Positions 50,130 to 59,940 are shown, counted from the stretch's first letter. The stretch is 64,000 bases of DNA from DATCZB01 sp035513215 (GCA_035513215.1 DATKCK010000099.1:1-64000); one strand, 5' to 3'. Made by a program: numbers and translations. Notes: generated by a model not told the origin, from the letters alone.

Positions 50130-50249
50130 TACTTTCCCTGTCGGTTCGCCGAGGCGTGAGTCTTCAGACTGCCACGATCCGAGTCAAGGTGTACTTGCGA
50201 AGGCGAGGGCATAGAATTCGGGCCGTCCGTTCCTGCCGCTGGAGTTTCG

Positions 50250-50834
50250 ATGTCCGATCCAATGCTTTCCGCGGACGACGACCGGGTCCGGGCCGTTGCC
50301 GAGCTGATTCGCGGCCGGCGTACCGTCAATCTGTTCGAGCCCGAGCCCGTCGACCGCCGCGCGCTCGTCGACGCGATCGAGCTCGCGCGCTGGGCGCCGA
50401 ATCATCGTCTGACGGAACCCTGGCGGTTCTACCTGATCGGGCCCGAGACGCTCGACGCGGTCACGGAATGCTGGGCGGGATACGAGGCCGAGATCAAGGG
50501 CGAGGCCGCGGGAGAAGCAAGACGCAAGCGCCTTGCCGCGATCCCCGGACACTTCGTCGTGACCAGTGCGCGCCACGAGGACGAGTTCGTCGACCGCGAG
50601 AATTACGCGGCATGCTGCTGCGCCGTCCAGAATCTCATGCTCTATCTCTGGCAGCGCGGCGTCGGCGTCAAGTGGACGACGGGCGCGATCACGCACGAGT
50701 CGCGTTTCCATGACGTGCTCGGCATCGACGAGCAGGCCGAGCGCATCGTCGGCTATTTCTGGTATGGGCGCGCCCGGCTCGTCGGCGAGCAGAAAAGGCG
50801 AGCCGTCGACGAGATCGTCGTCGAGCTCGACTAG
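50250..50834 (+). CDS. Nitroreductase-family FMN protein
   Basis: A 194-residue nitroreductase-fold protein: LIRGRRTVNLFEPEPVDRRAL, LARWAPNHRLTEPWRFYLIG, the middle NYAACCCAVQNLMLYLWQRGVGVKWTTG and a C-terminal YFWYGRA. These positions bind FMN in YdjA-like members. The natural substrate is usually unknown. It converges on the Gly-rich hypothetical gene at 50838 with 3 bases between. Confidence 0.87.
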   Translation: MSDPMLSADDDRVRAVAELIRGRRTVNLFEPEPVDRRALVDAIELARWAPNHRLTEPWRFYLIGPETLDAVTECWAGYEAEIKGEAAGEARRKRLAAIPGHFVVTSARHEDEFVDRENYAACCCAVQNLMLYLWQRGVGVKWTTGAITHESRFHDVLGIDEQAERIVGYFWYGRARLVGEQKRRAVDEIVVELD

Positions 50835-50837
50835 CCG

Positions 50838-51236
50838 CTAGGGCACCTGGATTCCGCCGCCGGCCCGGCCGCCGCCCGGCATGCCGCCGGGCATTCCTCC
50901 GCTTCCGGGTACGATCAGCGACGAGGCCTGGTCGCGGCGCATCTCCTCGAGACGCTGCATCGTGTTCTCCAGCGCTTGCTGGGCGTGATCGCCGAATCTC
51001 GCGACAGCGTCCTCGAGCGAGCTCGCATCGATCTCGAAGCTGAGCGGCAGGGCGCCGCCCGGCGTCAGCACCTGGGTCTGTCCAATATAAATCACGGGCC
51101 TCGAGTTGTCGGACTCGCCGTCGCTCGTGACCGGCGAGAGACGCTGCACGCTCCCCACACGCCGGTCGGTGAAGCTCTCTTCGAGGTAGAGGCCCGTGCC
51201 GTCCATCTGAATATTCGCGTCGGAAGCGTCTGCCAT
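50838..51236 (-). CDS. Conserved-looking hypothetical protein with glycine-rich tail
   Basis: A 132-residue soluble protein. A beta-rich front (TGLYLEESFTDRRVGSVQRLSPV, then DNSRPVIYIGQTQVLTPGGALPLSFEI) is followed by a helix (SLEDAVARFGDHAQQALENTMQRLEEMRRDQ) and a tail of GGMPGG repeats. The ATG at 51236 follows an AAGGA site; a TTG six bases before is an alternative. No family or membrane segment is recognised. Confidence 0.6.
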   Translation of the reverse strand: MADASDANIQMDGTGLYLEESFTDRRVGSVQRLSPVTSDGESDNSRPVIYIGQTQVLTPGGALPLSFEIDASSLEDAVARFGDHAQQALENTMQRLEEMRRDQASSLIVPGSGGMPGGMPGGGRAGGGIQVP

Positions 51237-51405
51237 TGTCAACGGTCCTTAAGATTGCCGAGCTATCGTTATGGGTTCGATAGGCTATCATTTATTGAGT
51301 GCAAGCGAGGAATCGGCCAATGCGTCCGGAGGTGTTCATTCTTGCCGGCGATCCGGCGGCGCGCGGGCTCGCGTAAAGCCCTTTCTGAGCTGATCCGGGT
51401 TTTCG

Positions 51406-52152
51406 ATGCGCAAGCTTCTCGTGTTCCAGCACGTGCGCCTGGAACCGCTCGGCACGCTCAACGGGCAATTCAAGGACGCCGGGTTTCGGATTCGTTACGT
51501 CAATTTCGATCGGATGCCCGACGCGCGCATCGATCCGGCCCGATATCACGGTCTCGTCGTGCTCGGCGGACCGATGGCGGCCGACCAGACCGACCGTCAT
51601 CCGTATCTCGCCTATGAGCAGGATGTGATTCGGCGGGCCGTTGATCTCGGACTGCCGGTGCTCGGAATCTGCCTCGGAGCGCAACTGATCGCGGCGGCGT
51701 TCGGCGGCAAGACGCTGCGCCGCGCCGCGCCGGAGTTCGGATGGGTCGAGGTCAGACCGACGCGCGAAGGTCGGGACGATCGTCTGATCGGACACTTCGG
51801 CGATGCCGAGCCCGTCTACCAATGGCATTCGGACACGTTCACTCTGCCACGCGCGGCCGTGCACCTCGCCGAATCGGATGGCTGCGAGTTGCAGGCGTTT
51901 CGCCTCAACGATCACGTCTACGGGTTTCAGTTTCATCTCGAGGCCGATCGGGATCTGATCCGGCGCTGGATCGACGCGGCGCGGCAGAAAGGAACGCTCG
52001 CCGAGCCCGGCATCATGCTCGACCAGCGCAAGACGATGGCGAACAGCGACCGGTATCTCCCGCGCGCCGCAGGGCTCGGCCGCGCCGTCTTCGGCGGGTT
52101 CATCGAGCGCTTCTACCGTTTTCGCCGCCGCCGGGCCCACGTCTCGCGATGA
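51406..52152 (+). CDS. Class I glutamine amidotransferase (GMP synthase-like)
   Basis: A 248-residue stand-alone amidotransferase domain. The nucleophile is C89 in LGICLGAQLIAAAFGG; the dyad partner lies in YGFQFHLEAD (about 181-190), with an earlier oxyanion region VVLGGPMAA. It hydrolyses glutamine or a gamma-glutamyl bond; partners are not present here. The last 40 residues are basic and unique. Confidence 0.87.
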   Translation: MRKLLVFQHVRLEPLGTLNGQFKDAGFRIRYVNFDRMPDARIDPARYHGLVVLGGPMAADQTDRHPYLAYEQDVIRRAVDLGLPVLGICLGAQLIAAAFGGKTLRRAAPEFGWVEVRPTREGRDDRLIGHFGDAEPVYQWHSDTFTLPRAAVHLAESDGCELQAFRLNDHVYGFQFHLEADRDLIRRWIDAARQKGTLAEPGIMLDQRKTMANSDRYLPRAAGLGRAVFGGFIERFYRFRRRRAHVSR

Positions 52153-52165
52153 GTTTGTGGGTAAC

Positions 52166-52178
52166 GGGGTCTGACCCC
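52166..52178. repeat. GGGGTCTGACCCC palindrome
   Basis: A 13-base interrupted palindrome in the 34-base gap between the amidotransferase and thiolase stops. It matches 12 of 13 bases with 54-66 in the long hairpin at the window start, at a comparable 3'-end position. Confidence 0.6.
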
Positions 52179-52186
52179 ATTTCACC

Positions 52187-53356
52187 TCAGGCGTCGCGCC
52201 GGAGGATGTGGTTGATGACGGTCGAGCCGGTGCCGCCGATGTTCTGCAGCAGGGCCGTCTCGGCGTTCGGAATCTGATTGGCGCCGGCCAGGCCCGCGAG
52301 CTGGAGATACCCTTCGACGAGCTGGTAGACGCCGGTCGCCCCGACCGGATGGCCGCGTGCCTTGAGACCGCCCATCGTCGAGATTGGCAGATCGCCAGAC
52401 CGGCCGATCCGCCCCTCGCGCGCGAAGTCCGTCGCCGTGCCCGGCGGCGTGAAACCGGCCGACTCGAGGCACAGCACGCTCATGATCGTGTAGGCATCGT
52501 GCATCTCGAACAGATCGATGTCGGCGTGCGCGACGCCGGCCTGCTTGAGCGCCGAGTGCGTCGACTTTCGCACGGCCTCGAGACCTAGCTTGTCCTCGCG
52601 GCGCTGCAGCGCAACCGGGGCCGTCGCGGCCGAGGAAGCGGCGATGCGAATTCGCGGCTGATCCTGCCCGAGGGTCTTGACGAAGGCGGCGGAAGCAACA
52701 ACGATCGCGGCGGCGCCGTTGCAGGTCGGCGAAACGTCGTACAGACGCACCGGATCGATGATCGTTCTCGAATCGAGATAATCGCCGATACCGATTTCCT
52801 TGTGGAATACCGCATTCGGATTGTGGACCGCGTTTGCATGAGCCGTGATCGCAAACGGCGCGAAATCCTCGGCGGATTTCGAGTATGACTCGACGTACAG
52901 CTGCATGAGCTTCGCGTTGAGCGACAGGAACGACTCGCCGCGGCTGCTTTCGAGCTCCCGGTCGGCCGCCATCGCGAGCGCCTCGGTCACTGTTTCCCGG
53001 TCCCGATGCGTCATGCGTTCGATACCGCAAACGACGACAACCTCGTGCACGCCGCCGGCAATGAGCTGGTAGGCCATGCGTGCCGCGGCGGCCCCCGAGG
53101 CACAGGCAGCTTCGACGTTGACGGCTTCTATCCCGCTCAGACCCGCATAGTCGGCGATCAGGCCGCCCATTTGCAGCTGCTGGTCGAGGACGGCGCTCGT
53201 CATGTTGCCGACGTAGAGCGCGTCGACGGCCTCGTGTGCGATACCGGCTGCGCTGAGCGCATCTCCGATCGCGGCGGCAGCCATCTCCCGGCCAGGCGCC
53301 GCTCCGTTTCGCGTCACGGGCGTTTGCCCGACACCAACGATGTATACGTCTCTCAC
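52187..53356 (-). CDS. Thiolase-like acetyl-CoA acetyltransferase
   Basis: A 389-residue thiolase of the SCP-x/lipid-transfer type. The acyl-accepting Cys is in VNVEAACASGAAAARMAY (about 88), the His in FEMHDAYTIMS (about 285), and the C-terminal GHPVGATGVYQL carries the GHP motif. The second catalytic Cys typical of classical thiolases is not obvious near the end (QNIGGTG), as in many SCP-x-like enzymes. The start is GTG at 53356 (RDVYIVGVGQTPV). Divergent from proC. Confidence 0.87.
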   Translation of the reverse strand: MRDVYIVGVGQTPVTRNGAAPGREMAAAAIGDALSAAGIAHEAVDALYVGNMTSAVLDQQLQMGGLIADYAGLSGIEAVNVEAACASGAAAARMAYQLIAGGVHEVVVVCGIERMTHRDRETVTEALAMAADRELESSRGESFLSLNAKLMQLYVESYSKSAEDFAPFAITAHANAVHNPNAVFHKEIGIGDYLDSRTIIDPVRLYDVSPTCNGAAAIVVASAAFVKTLGQDQPRIRIAASSAATAPVALQRREDKLGLEAVRKSTHSALKQAGVAHADIDLFEMHDAYTIMSVLCLESAGFTPPGTATDFAREGRIGRSGDLPISTMGGLKARGHPVGATGVYQLVEGYLQLAGLAGANQIPNAETALLQNIGGTGSTVINHILRRDA

Positions 53357-53495
53357 TATATACGGGGGAAGCTTGGGAACTGTCGGTCGCGCATGATAGC
53401 CGAAATCAGTGGCCCGGGTTGTCCCGGCTGTTCGGTTGCGTGCGCGTCCCGAAACAGCTAGCGTGCCTGTCCACACCATTTTCGTGTCTTCGTCG

Positions 53496-54290
53496 ATGCA
53501 TATCGTTCTCGCAGGCTTCGGCAACATGGGACAGGCGCTGGCAAAGGGCTGGCTCGAAGCCGGCGCAGTCGACGGCCGGATCACGGTGCTCGATCCCGAG
53601 GCCGCAGCCCGCAGCCGCGCGAGTGAGCTCGGTTTGGAATCGACCGATTCCGCGGCCGGGCTCGCGGGTCCCATCGACGTCGCCGTGCTCGCCGTCAAGC
53701 CCGCGGCAATCGAGGCCGTGCTTGGCGATCTGCCCCGAGCCTCGCTTTATCTCTCGATTGCGGCGGGGCGCAAGATCGCCGACATCGCGCGCATCGTCGG
53801 CGAGAAGGCGGCGATCGTCAGGGCGATGCCGAACACACCGGCCGCAGTCGGCCTCGGCGTCACGGGTCTTTGCGCCAACGCGACGGCCGGCGCCGCGGAC
53901 CGGAAGGTCGCTTCCCGGCTCATGTCGGCGGTCGGTAGCGTCGAGTGGCTCGACGACGAGGCCGACATGGACGCGCTGACGGCCGTCTCGGGCTCGGGGC
54001 CCGCCTACGTGTTCCTCCTGATCGAGTGTCTGACGGCGGCCGCGGTCGACGCCGGGCTCGAGCCCGCGCTCGCCGAGCGGCTCGCAACCGCGACGGTCCG
54101 CGGCGCCGGCGCCTATGCGACCGCTTCCGGTCTCGATGCCGCGACGCTGAGGCGCCAGGTCACGAGCCCGAACGGCACGACCGAAGCCGCGCTCGCCGTG
54201 CTGATGGAGGGCGACGCGCTCGGCAAGCTCGTTCGCGGCGCCGTGCGCGAGGCGGCAAGGCGCAGCCGCGAGCTTGCTGGCCTGACTTAG
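53496..54290 (+). CDS. proC: Pyrroline-5-carboxylate reductase
   Basis: A 264-residue enzyme for the last step of proline synthesis (P5C to proline, NAD(P)H). The cofactor motif is VLAGFGNMGQAL (residues 4-15), followed by VLAVKPAAI, VRAMPNTPAAVGLGVTG, and the signature ALTAVSGSGPAYVFLLIECL near 160-180; TSPNGTTEAAL is near the end. All are normal. The ATG at 53496 gives the usual length; the frame is open upstream without conservation. Confidence 0.93.
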   Translation: MHIVLAGFGNMGQALAKGWLEAGAVDGRITVLDPEAAARSRASELGLESTDSAAGLAGPIDVAVLAVKPAAIEAVLGDLPRASLYLSIAAGRKIADIARIVGEKAAIVRAMPNTPAAVGLGVTGLCANATAGAADRKVASRLMSAVGSVEWLDDEADMDALTAVSGSGPAYVFLLIECLTAAAVDAGLEPALAERLATATVRGAGAYATASGLDAATLRRQVTSPNGTTEAALAVLMEGDALGKLVRGAVREAARRSRELAGLT

Positions 54291-54301
54291 ATCCCGAGCC
54301 C

Positions 54302-54338
54302 GAAAAAGAAAGGCCCGCTGCATACGGTGCAGCGGGCC
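54302..54338 (-). terminator. Rho-independent terminator
   Basis: Stem GGCCCGCTGCA (54312-54322) and TGCAGCGGGCC (54328-54338) around a 5-base loop, followed on the minus strand by TTTCTTTTTC (54311-54302). It ends the DUF4382 gene. As an 11-bp stem it may also stop transcripts from proC on the plus strand. Confidence 0.85.
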
Positions 54339-54353
54339 GGGGTTGCGCCGGCG

Positions 54354-56267
54354 CTAGGGGGAGTCGGCCGGCAGCATGTGGACCACGACTTTGTTGGCAG
54401 TCAGGCTGTTGTCGCCTTCGCTGTAGCGGCCGTAGGCCGACAGGCTCCGCGCGCGATCGGTATCGCTCAAGCGCAGCGCGAGCTCGTCGACGAAGTCGGC
54501 GAAGTCCTTGAAGAGCTCGATGTGGCCGGGCTCCCAGATTCCGTAGATGCGCGGCAGTCCGCTTGCGACGATGCCGGGTGAGGCGGGCAGGTCGAACAGA
54601 TCGATCAGCCGGTCGCCGATCAGCAAGTGGTGCCTGACACCGATATCGGGGTTGTCGAGGTCGATCACGAGGCTCGTCGCGCCCATGACGGAGAACGGCG
54701 CCGCCGTCCCGTCCACGCCCCAGCCGACGCCGAGCACGACCGGCAGGTCGCGAGGCCCGATCAGCGCACGCCCCGTGAAATCGGGCGGCGCCACTCCATA
54801 GCGCGTCACGAAGCCGAGCACGGCGACCGGCCTTGCCGGCTCTAGCGTAGCAAGCGCCGCGAATGCATCGGCGTTCAGCGTCGACGTTGTGACTTCATAG
54901 TCGGTCGGGTCCGCATCGTGCATCTCGGAGATGCCGGTGCCAGAGAAGTCGAACAGGCCGACGCTCAGGCGGTCGATCGCGCGCAGGTCGATGTCGATCT
55001 GACCGGGCATGATCTCGTTGACGGTGCCGATCAGGCGCGTCACGAGCATCCGGGCACGGCCTTCCGTGGCATCGAGCACGAGTGCGATGTCGGGTCCGAA
55101 GCGATCCGAGTTGTCGACGGACGGATTGGCGAACTCGCCGAGAATCATCGCCCGCTGGCCGACCGACAGGTCGTCCTTGTCGTAGACTCCGTCGGGGTCG
55201 CCAATCCTCGTCACGCTCGTGCCCGGGCCGACCTCGACGATGACGGTTCGATGGAAATGCGCGCGCCGGTCGCGCCGGATCGCAACGGCGCCCTTCATGA
55301 CGAGCTCGTCGCCGTTGCGCGCGACGATATTGCCCATCACGGCCGCGAAACGGCCGCCGGGGACGCTGTCGCCGGCATGCACGATGTCGGCGGTGAAGCG
55401 GTGGCTTTCGAGATCGAGCGTGCCGAAGGCGAGGGTCAGCGTCCCGGCCGGCTTTTCGGCAAGCGCCTCGAGCCCCGCGGAGCCGACGTAGCTCACCGCG
55501 TCGACCTCGAACTCGGTCTCGTCGTCAGTGTTGACGGTGAAGGGCCCGAAATTGCCGGATCGATGCAGCCAGGGACGAAGCCGGATGTCGTAGGTGCCGG
55601 CGTCGACGTCGACATCAACGAGCGCGCCACGGACGCGGACTTCCTTCTCGTCGACGGGCCGCACCTCGGCCGCGAGGTAGGGCCGCGCGACGGCCGTCAC
55701 TGGAAACGTCGTCGTGTCGACGAGGTGCGAGGCCGCGAGATCGAAGTCGATGCTCACGAGCGACGTCATCCCCGGCCTTACGCTGAGACGCTCGGTATCG
55801 GGCAGCCGGATCTCGACGTCGACGATACTGTCCGGCGTCGCGCTCGTCAGCAGCGTGCCGTCGCCGTCGTAGACGTCGGCTGCCACGATGTCGCCGCCGG
55901 CTTCGACATAGACCTCGGCTTCGCTGTAGTCGAGACGAACCTGCCCACCGACGATATCGCCGGCTTCGAGCGTCGCGGCGCCGATCAGCTCGGAGAGCGT
56001 CGTCAGCTGGGCGAAGTCCACGCGTGTCGATTGCGGCAGCATCTCGACGCGCTCGCCGTCCGCTCGCTCGAGCGATATCGACAGCACGTCGACGGTATAG
56101 CTCGCGAAGTCGCCTTCGACATCGGTCAGGGCGACAATCACCGTACCCGCGTCGTTCTGTGCCAGGCCCGGTTCCGGCGCGCTGCCGCCGGAGCAGGCTG
56201 CGAGCGTGACGGCGCCGCCGACCGTGAGCCAGAGGGGAAGGCGCCTCAGTTCGTCCATGACTTGCAT
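54354..56267 (-). CDS. DUF4382-domain lipoprotein
   Basis: A 637-residue predicted lipoprotein (lipobox LAAC, Cys 25). The DUF4382 domain is at about residues 40-190: GTVIVALTDVEGDFASYTVDVLSISL, then VDFAQLTTLSELIG and RLDYSEAEVYVEAGG. The remainder is a long beta-rich tail with repeated OB-like units (VRGALVDVDVDAGTYDIRL and similar). Probably exposed at the outer membrane or periplasm; role unknown. The ATG follows a GGGAGA site. Confidence 0.8.
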   Translation of the reverse strand: MQVMDELRRLPLWLTVGGAVTLAACSGGSAPEPGLAQNDAGTVIVALTDVEGDFASYTVDVLSISLERADGERVEMLPQSTRVDFAQLTTLSELIGAATLEAGDIVGGQVRLDYSEAEVYVEAGGDIVAADVYDGDGTLLTSATPDSIVDVEIRLPDTERLSVRPGMTSLVSIDFDLAASHLVDTTTFPVTAVARPYLAAEVRPVDEKEVRVRGALVDVDVDAGTYDIRLRPWLHRSGNFGPFTVNTDDETEFEVDAVSYVGSAGLEALAEKPAGTLTLAFGTLDLESHRFTADIVHAGDSVPGGRFAAVMGNIVARNGDELVMKGAVAIRRDRRAHFHRTVIVEVGPGTSVTRIGDPDGVYDKDDLSVGQRAMILGEFANPSVDNSDRFGPDIALVLDATEGRARMLVTRLIGTVNEIMPGQIDIDLRAIDRLSVGLFDFSGTGISEMHDADPTDYEVTTSTLNADAFAALATLEPARPVAVLGFVTRYGVAPPDFTGRALIGPRDLPVVLGVGWGVDGTAAPFSVMGATSLVIDLDNPDIGVRHHLLIGDRLIDLFDLPASPGIVASGLPRIYGIWEPGHIELFKDFADFVDELALRLSDTDRARSLSAYGRYSEGDNSLTANKVVVHMLPADSP

Positions 56268-56424
56268 CGGAATTCTCCCTGTTGGATCGAAGCGTCGGCT
56301 TCAAACAACGCAAGCCTCCCGGACAGGTTGACCCGTGGCGCCGAGTCCCGGGATTTGACGATCGCATTATGGTCGCCCGTTCAATAACTTGTGCGACAAC
56401 TCTCAACGGTGTCACAATTCCGGA

Positions 56425-59112
56425 ATGGGGGAAAACCGCGACGTCGGGCGCACCGGGGAATCGACGATCCAGACGCTGATCCGCCGGGCTTCGAAGCAAT
56501 CCGGCGAGCCGGGCCTCGATCTGGTCTGCACCAAGATCGCCGTCGACTTTCAATGCATCGACGAGGCTTCGGCCGGCGAGCGCCTGACGGCGGGCTTGAA
56601 GGATCTGACCGATGCGAGCGGTGCCGACGCCGCTTTTCTTGCGCTGTTCGATCCCGAGACGAAGCGCATCGAGACCGTCTACTCGGGCCGGTCGTCGTTC
56701 TCGGCCTGTAATCCCGACGTCCTGCTCGGGCAGGATATTTCCTCGCTGCCGTGGTTGGTGGCCAGGCTCAAGCATTTGCGGCTGCTCGAGATCCGGGACA
56801 CCTCGAGGCCGGGCCCGAACCAGACGGAAGACGCGGCGTTTTTCGCCGAGCGCAAGGTTGCCGCGGTCGTCCTGATCGGCTTCGATATCGACGAGCACAT
56901 CGGAGGAATCCTCGGCGTGATGAGCGCCGTTGCCGATCCCGAATGGGAAGCGGACCTGCGGCTCGCGCTCAAGCTGCTCGGCGTCAGTTGCGCCAGCGGG
57001 CTCCAACGCATCCGCCTGCGCGAGGATCTGTTTATCGTTCGCGAGCGCGACGAGCTCGTCACGAGTACTGCCAACGACGGGCTCTGGGATTACGACTACC
57101 GCGCCAACAAGACGTTTTTCTCGCCGCGGTGGCGGGCGATGCTCGGCTACGACGCCGACGAGGACGTGCCGAACTGGCAGAAGCTCGTGCACCCGGACGA
57201 TCTTGCGCGCGTGCAGGCGCAGTTGCGCGACCATCTCGAGGGCAAGACCGAGCTCTTCGAGAGCGTGCACAGGATGCATCATTCCGATGGCGACTGGCGC
57301 TGGATCCAGAGCCGGATCAAGGCGCGCATCGGAGAGGAAATGCGGGTCCGCCGGCTCGTCGGCGTCGAGACGGACATCACTGAGCGCAAGCTTTACGAGG
57401 AGGCGCTGTTTCGCGAGAAGGAGAGCGCCCAGATTACGCTTCAGTCGATCGGCGACGGAGTCGCAACGACGGATGCCGACGGCAATGTGCAATATCTGAA
57501 TCCGGTCGCAGAAGGCCTCACGGGCTGGAAGCTCGATCACGCCGTCGGACACTCGATCGACGAGATCTTTCGGGGCTTTCACGAGGAGACCTGCGAGCCG
57601 GTCGAGAATCCGGTTCTGGTCGCGATGCGGCGCAACCGCTCGATCAAGTCCGTGCGCCCCACGCTGCTGATACGCCGGGACGGCAACGAGCTATACATCG
57701 AAAGCACGGCCGCGCCGATACGCGATCCGACCGGCGGCGTGACCGGAGGCGCGCTCGTCTTTCACGACGTCACGGAGTCGCGTGAGCTGAACCGACGCTT
57801 AAGCTATGCGGCCAGCCACGACGTCTTGACCGAGCTCGTCAACCGCACCGAGTTCGAGAACAGGCTCGCGCGCTCGCTGAAGAGCGCGAAGGCGATGGAA
57901 ACCTCCTACGCCGTGCTCTATCTCGATCTCGATCAGTTCAAGATCGTCAACGACGCCTGCGGTCACAGCGCCGGGGATCAGTTGCTGAAGCAGGTGGGCG
58001 CGCTGCTCAAGTCCAAAATCCGCTGGCGCGACACGCTCGCCCGGCTCGGCGGCGACGAGTTCGGCGTGCTGCTCGAAAGCTGCACGATGGAGGAGGCCGT
58101 GCGCACGGCAGAGTCGCTGCGCGAGGTCATCAACGAATTCCGGTTTACCTGGGAGGACCGCACGTTCCGGCTCGGCGCGAGCGTCGGCGTCGTGCCGATT
58201 ACGCCGGCGACGGACGACGTCGCGGCGTTGCTGACGGCCGCCGACAGTGCCTGCGCCGCCGCGAAGGACGCCGGAAGAAACCGCGTTTATAGCTATCAGG
58301 AAAACGACATCGACCTGATGAAGCGCCGCAAGGAGATGCAATGGGCGGCGCGCATCAGCAATGCGCTCGAGGAGAACCGCTTCGAGCTCTTTCGCCAGAC
58401 GATCAAGCCGCTGCAGCCAGGACTCGACATCGGCGCGCATTATGAGCTCTTGCTCAGGATGCGCGACGAGAACGGGGCGCTCGTCGCGCCCGATCTCTTC
58501 ATCGTCGCGGCGGAGCGCTACGGGCTCACGCCGAGCATCGACCGCTGGGTCATCGCCCACGCGCTGCGATGGCTCGTGTCGGAGGCCGACGAGCGGGCGC
58601 GGCTGGCGCTGTGCTCGATCAACCTGTCGGGCCAGAGCCTGACCGACGAGAAGTTCCTGCCTTTCGTGATCGAGCAGTTCCAGCACTCGGGGATAGACGG
58701 CCGACTGATCTGCTTCGAGATCACGGAAACGGCGGCGATCGCCAGCTACTCGCAGGCCAACCGCTTCATCCACGCGCTGAAGGAGATCGGCTGCCGCTTC
58801 GCGCTCGACGATTTCGGCACCGGGCTGTCTTCGTTCGGCTACCTCAAGCACTTCCCGGTCGACTTTCTGAAGATCGACGGCAGCTTCGTCAAGGAGATTC
58901 TGCACGACCCGATCGATCGCGAGATGGTTCGTTCGATCAACGAGATCGGACATCTGACGGGTAAGCAGACGATCGCCGAGTTCGCGGAGAATGCCGAGAT
59001 TATCACGATGCTCCGGGGCATGGGCATCGACTATGCGCAGGGCTACGGCGTCGACAAGCCGAAGCAGCTGCGTGATGGGCTGTCAGACGCCCGTGACGAT
59101 GCGAAGCGATAG
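56425..59112 (+). CDS. GAF-PAS-PAS-GGDEF-EAL protein
   Basis: An 895-residue c-di-GMP enzyme. Order: GAF-like domain (about 20-200), PAS (about 215-335, ending VETDITERK), second PAS (about 345-465), GGDEF (about 470-640) and EAL (about 645-885). The GGDEF motif is intact (RLGGDEFGVLL) with an I-site RWRD five residues before. The EAL domain keeps key features: YELLLRM in place of E-A-L, NLSGQSLTD, FEITETAAI, LDDFGTGLSSFGYLKHFPVDFLKIDG. Both activities may be present. No membrane helix is seen. Its 3' end overlaps nadC by 30 bases, tail to tail. Confidence 0.92.
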   Translation: MGENRDVGRTGESTIQTLIRRASKQSGEPGLDLVCTKIAVDFQCIDEASAGERLTAGLKDLTDASGADAAFLALFDPETKRIETVYSGRSSFSACNPDVLLGQDISSLPWLVARLKHLRLLEIRDTSRPGPNQTEDAAFFAERKVAAVVLIGFDIDEHIGGILGVMSAVADPEWEADLRLALKLLGVSCASGLQRIRLREDLFIVRERDELVTSTANDGLWDYDYRANKTFFSPRWRAMLGYDADEDVPNWQKLVHPDDLARVQAQLRDHLEGKTELFESVHRMHHSDGDWRWIQSRIKARIGEEMRVRRLVGVETDITERKLYEEALFREKESAQITLQSIGDGVATTDADGNVQYLNPVAEGLTGWKLDHAVGHSIDEIFRGFHEETCEPVENPVLVAMRRNRSIKSVRPTLLIRRDGNELYIESTAAPIRDPTGGVTGGALVFHDVTESRELNRRLSYAASHDVLTELVNRTEFENRLARSLKSAKAMETSYAVLYLDLDQFKIVNDACGHSAGDQLLKQVGALLKSKIRWRDTLARLGGDEFGVLLESCTMEEAVRTAESLREVINEFRFTWEDRTFRLGASVGVVPITPATDDVAALLTAADSACAAAKDAGRNRVYSYQENDIDLMKRRKEMQWAARISNALEENRFELFRQTIKPLQPGLDIGAHYELLLRMRDENGALVAPDLFIVAAERYGLTPSIDRWVIAHALRWLVSEADERARLALCSINLSGQSLTDEKFLPFVIEQFQHSGIDGRLICFEITETAAIASYSQANRFIHALKEIGCRFALDDFGTGLSSFGYLKHFPVDFLKIDGSFVKEILHDPIDREMVRSINEIGHLTGKQTIAEFAENAEIITMLRGMGIDYAQGYGVDKPKQLRDGLSDARDDAKR

Positions 59113-59940
59113 ATCGACGGCGGCGATGGATTTCGTCATCGCGCCTACCGAGATGTAGTCGACGCCGGTCTCGGCGATTGCGCGCACGTTGTCGAGCGTG
59201 ACGCCACCCGATGCCTCGAGCCGCTTCGGCGAGGCGCCCTTGTCGCGCGCGATCGAATCGCGCAGGCGGACGGCTTCGCGCATCATGTCAAGCGAGAAGT
59301 CGTCGAGCAGCAGGCGATGAGCGCGGCTCGCGAGCGCCCGCTCGACCTGTTCCATCGTTTCGACCTCGACCTCGATCAGCACGGAACCTTCCGTAACGTG
59401 CGCCTTCTCGATGGCGGCGTCGATCGAGCCGACGGCGGCAATGTGATTCTCCTTGATCAGGATTGCGTCGAAGAGGCCAATGCGATGGTTGCTCGCGCCG
59501 GCGCAGCGAACGGCGTATTTCTGCGCGCTCCTTAACCCCGGAATCGTCTTGCGCGTATCGAGAATCGTGGCATTCGTGCCCGCGACCGCATCGACGTAAG
59601 CCCGGGCCGCCGTGGCCGTCGCGGACAGGGTCTGGAGAAAGTTCAGCGCCGTGCGCTCGCCGGTCAGGAGCGCCCGCGCCGGGCCGCGAATCCGGCAGAC
59701 GAGAGCGCCGCGGGCAAGCCGATCGCCGTCGCGGCACGACCATTCGAACGCGACGCCGTCGTCGAGCTGACGGAACGTCTCCTCGAACCACGCGATGCCG
59801 CAGATCAGCGCATTCTGCTTCAGCGTAACCTCGGCCGTGGCGCGCGCCACGGCCGGCGTCAGGTCGGCCGTGATATCGCCCTCGCCGACGTCTTCCGCGA
59901 GGGCGAGCCGGACCGTTTCGGAAATCTCGTCGCTATTCAG
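59083..59940 (-). CDS. nadC: Nicotinate-nucleotide pyrophosphorylase (carboxylating)
   Basis: A 285-residue quinolinate phosphoribosyltransferase, which makes nicotinate mononucleotide for NAD synthesis. Typical parts: VRLALAEDVGEGDITADL (about 10-27), GERTALNFLQTLSATAT (about 95-111), ILDTRKTIPGLR (about 125-136), NHRIGLFDAILIKENH and LEASGGVTLDNVRAIAETGVDYISVGAMT. No ATG/GTG/TTG precedes the conserved first 30 residues; CTG at 59940, overlapping the upstream stop (CTGA), is the likely start. The GTG at 59850 would remove them. Confidence 0.9.
   Translation of the reverse strand: MNSDEISETVRLALAEDVGEGDITADLTPAVARATAEVTLKQNALICGIAWFEETFRQLDDGVAFEWSCRDGDRLARGALVCRIRGPARALLTGERTALNFLQTLSATATAARAYVDAVAGTNATILDTRKTIPGLRSAQKYAVRCAGASNHRIGLFDAILIKENHIAAVGSIDAAIEKAHVTEGSVLIEVEVETMEQVERALASRAHRLLLDDFSLDMMREAVRLRDSIARDKGASPKRLEASGGVTLDNVRAIAETGVDYISVGAMTKSIAAVDLSLRIVTGV

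Noticed and set aside
54918..57582. Very long open frames opposite the DUF4382 and GGDEF-EAL genes
   Set aside because: Compositional shadows; the opposite strands carry lipobox, GGDEF and EAL motifs.
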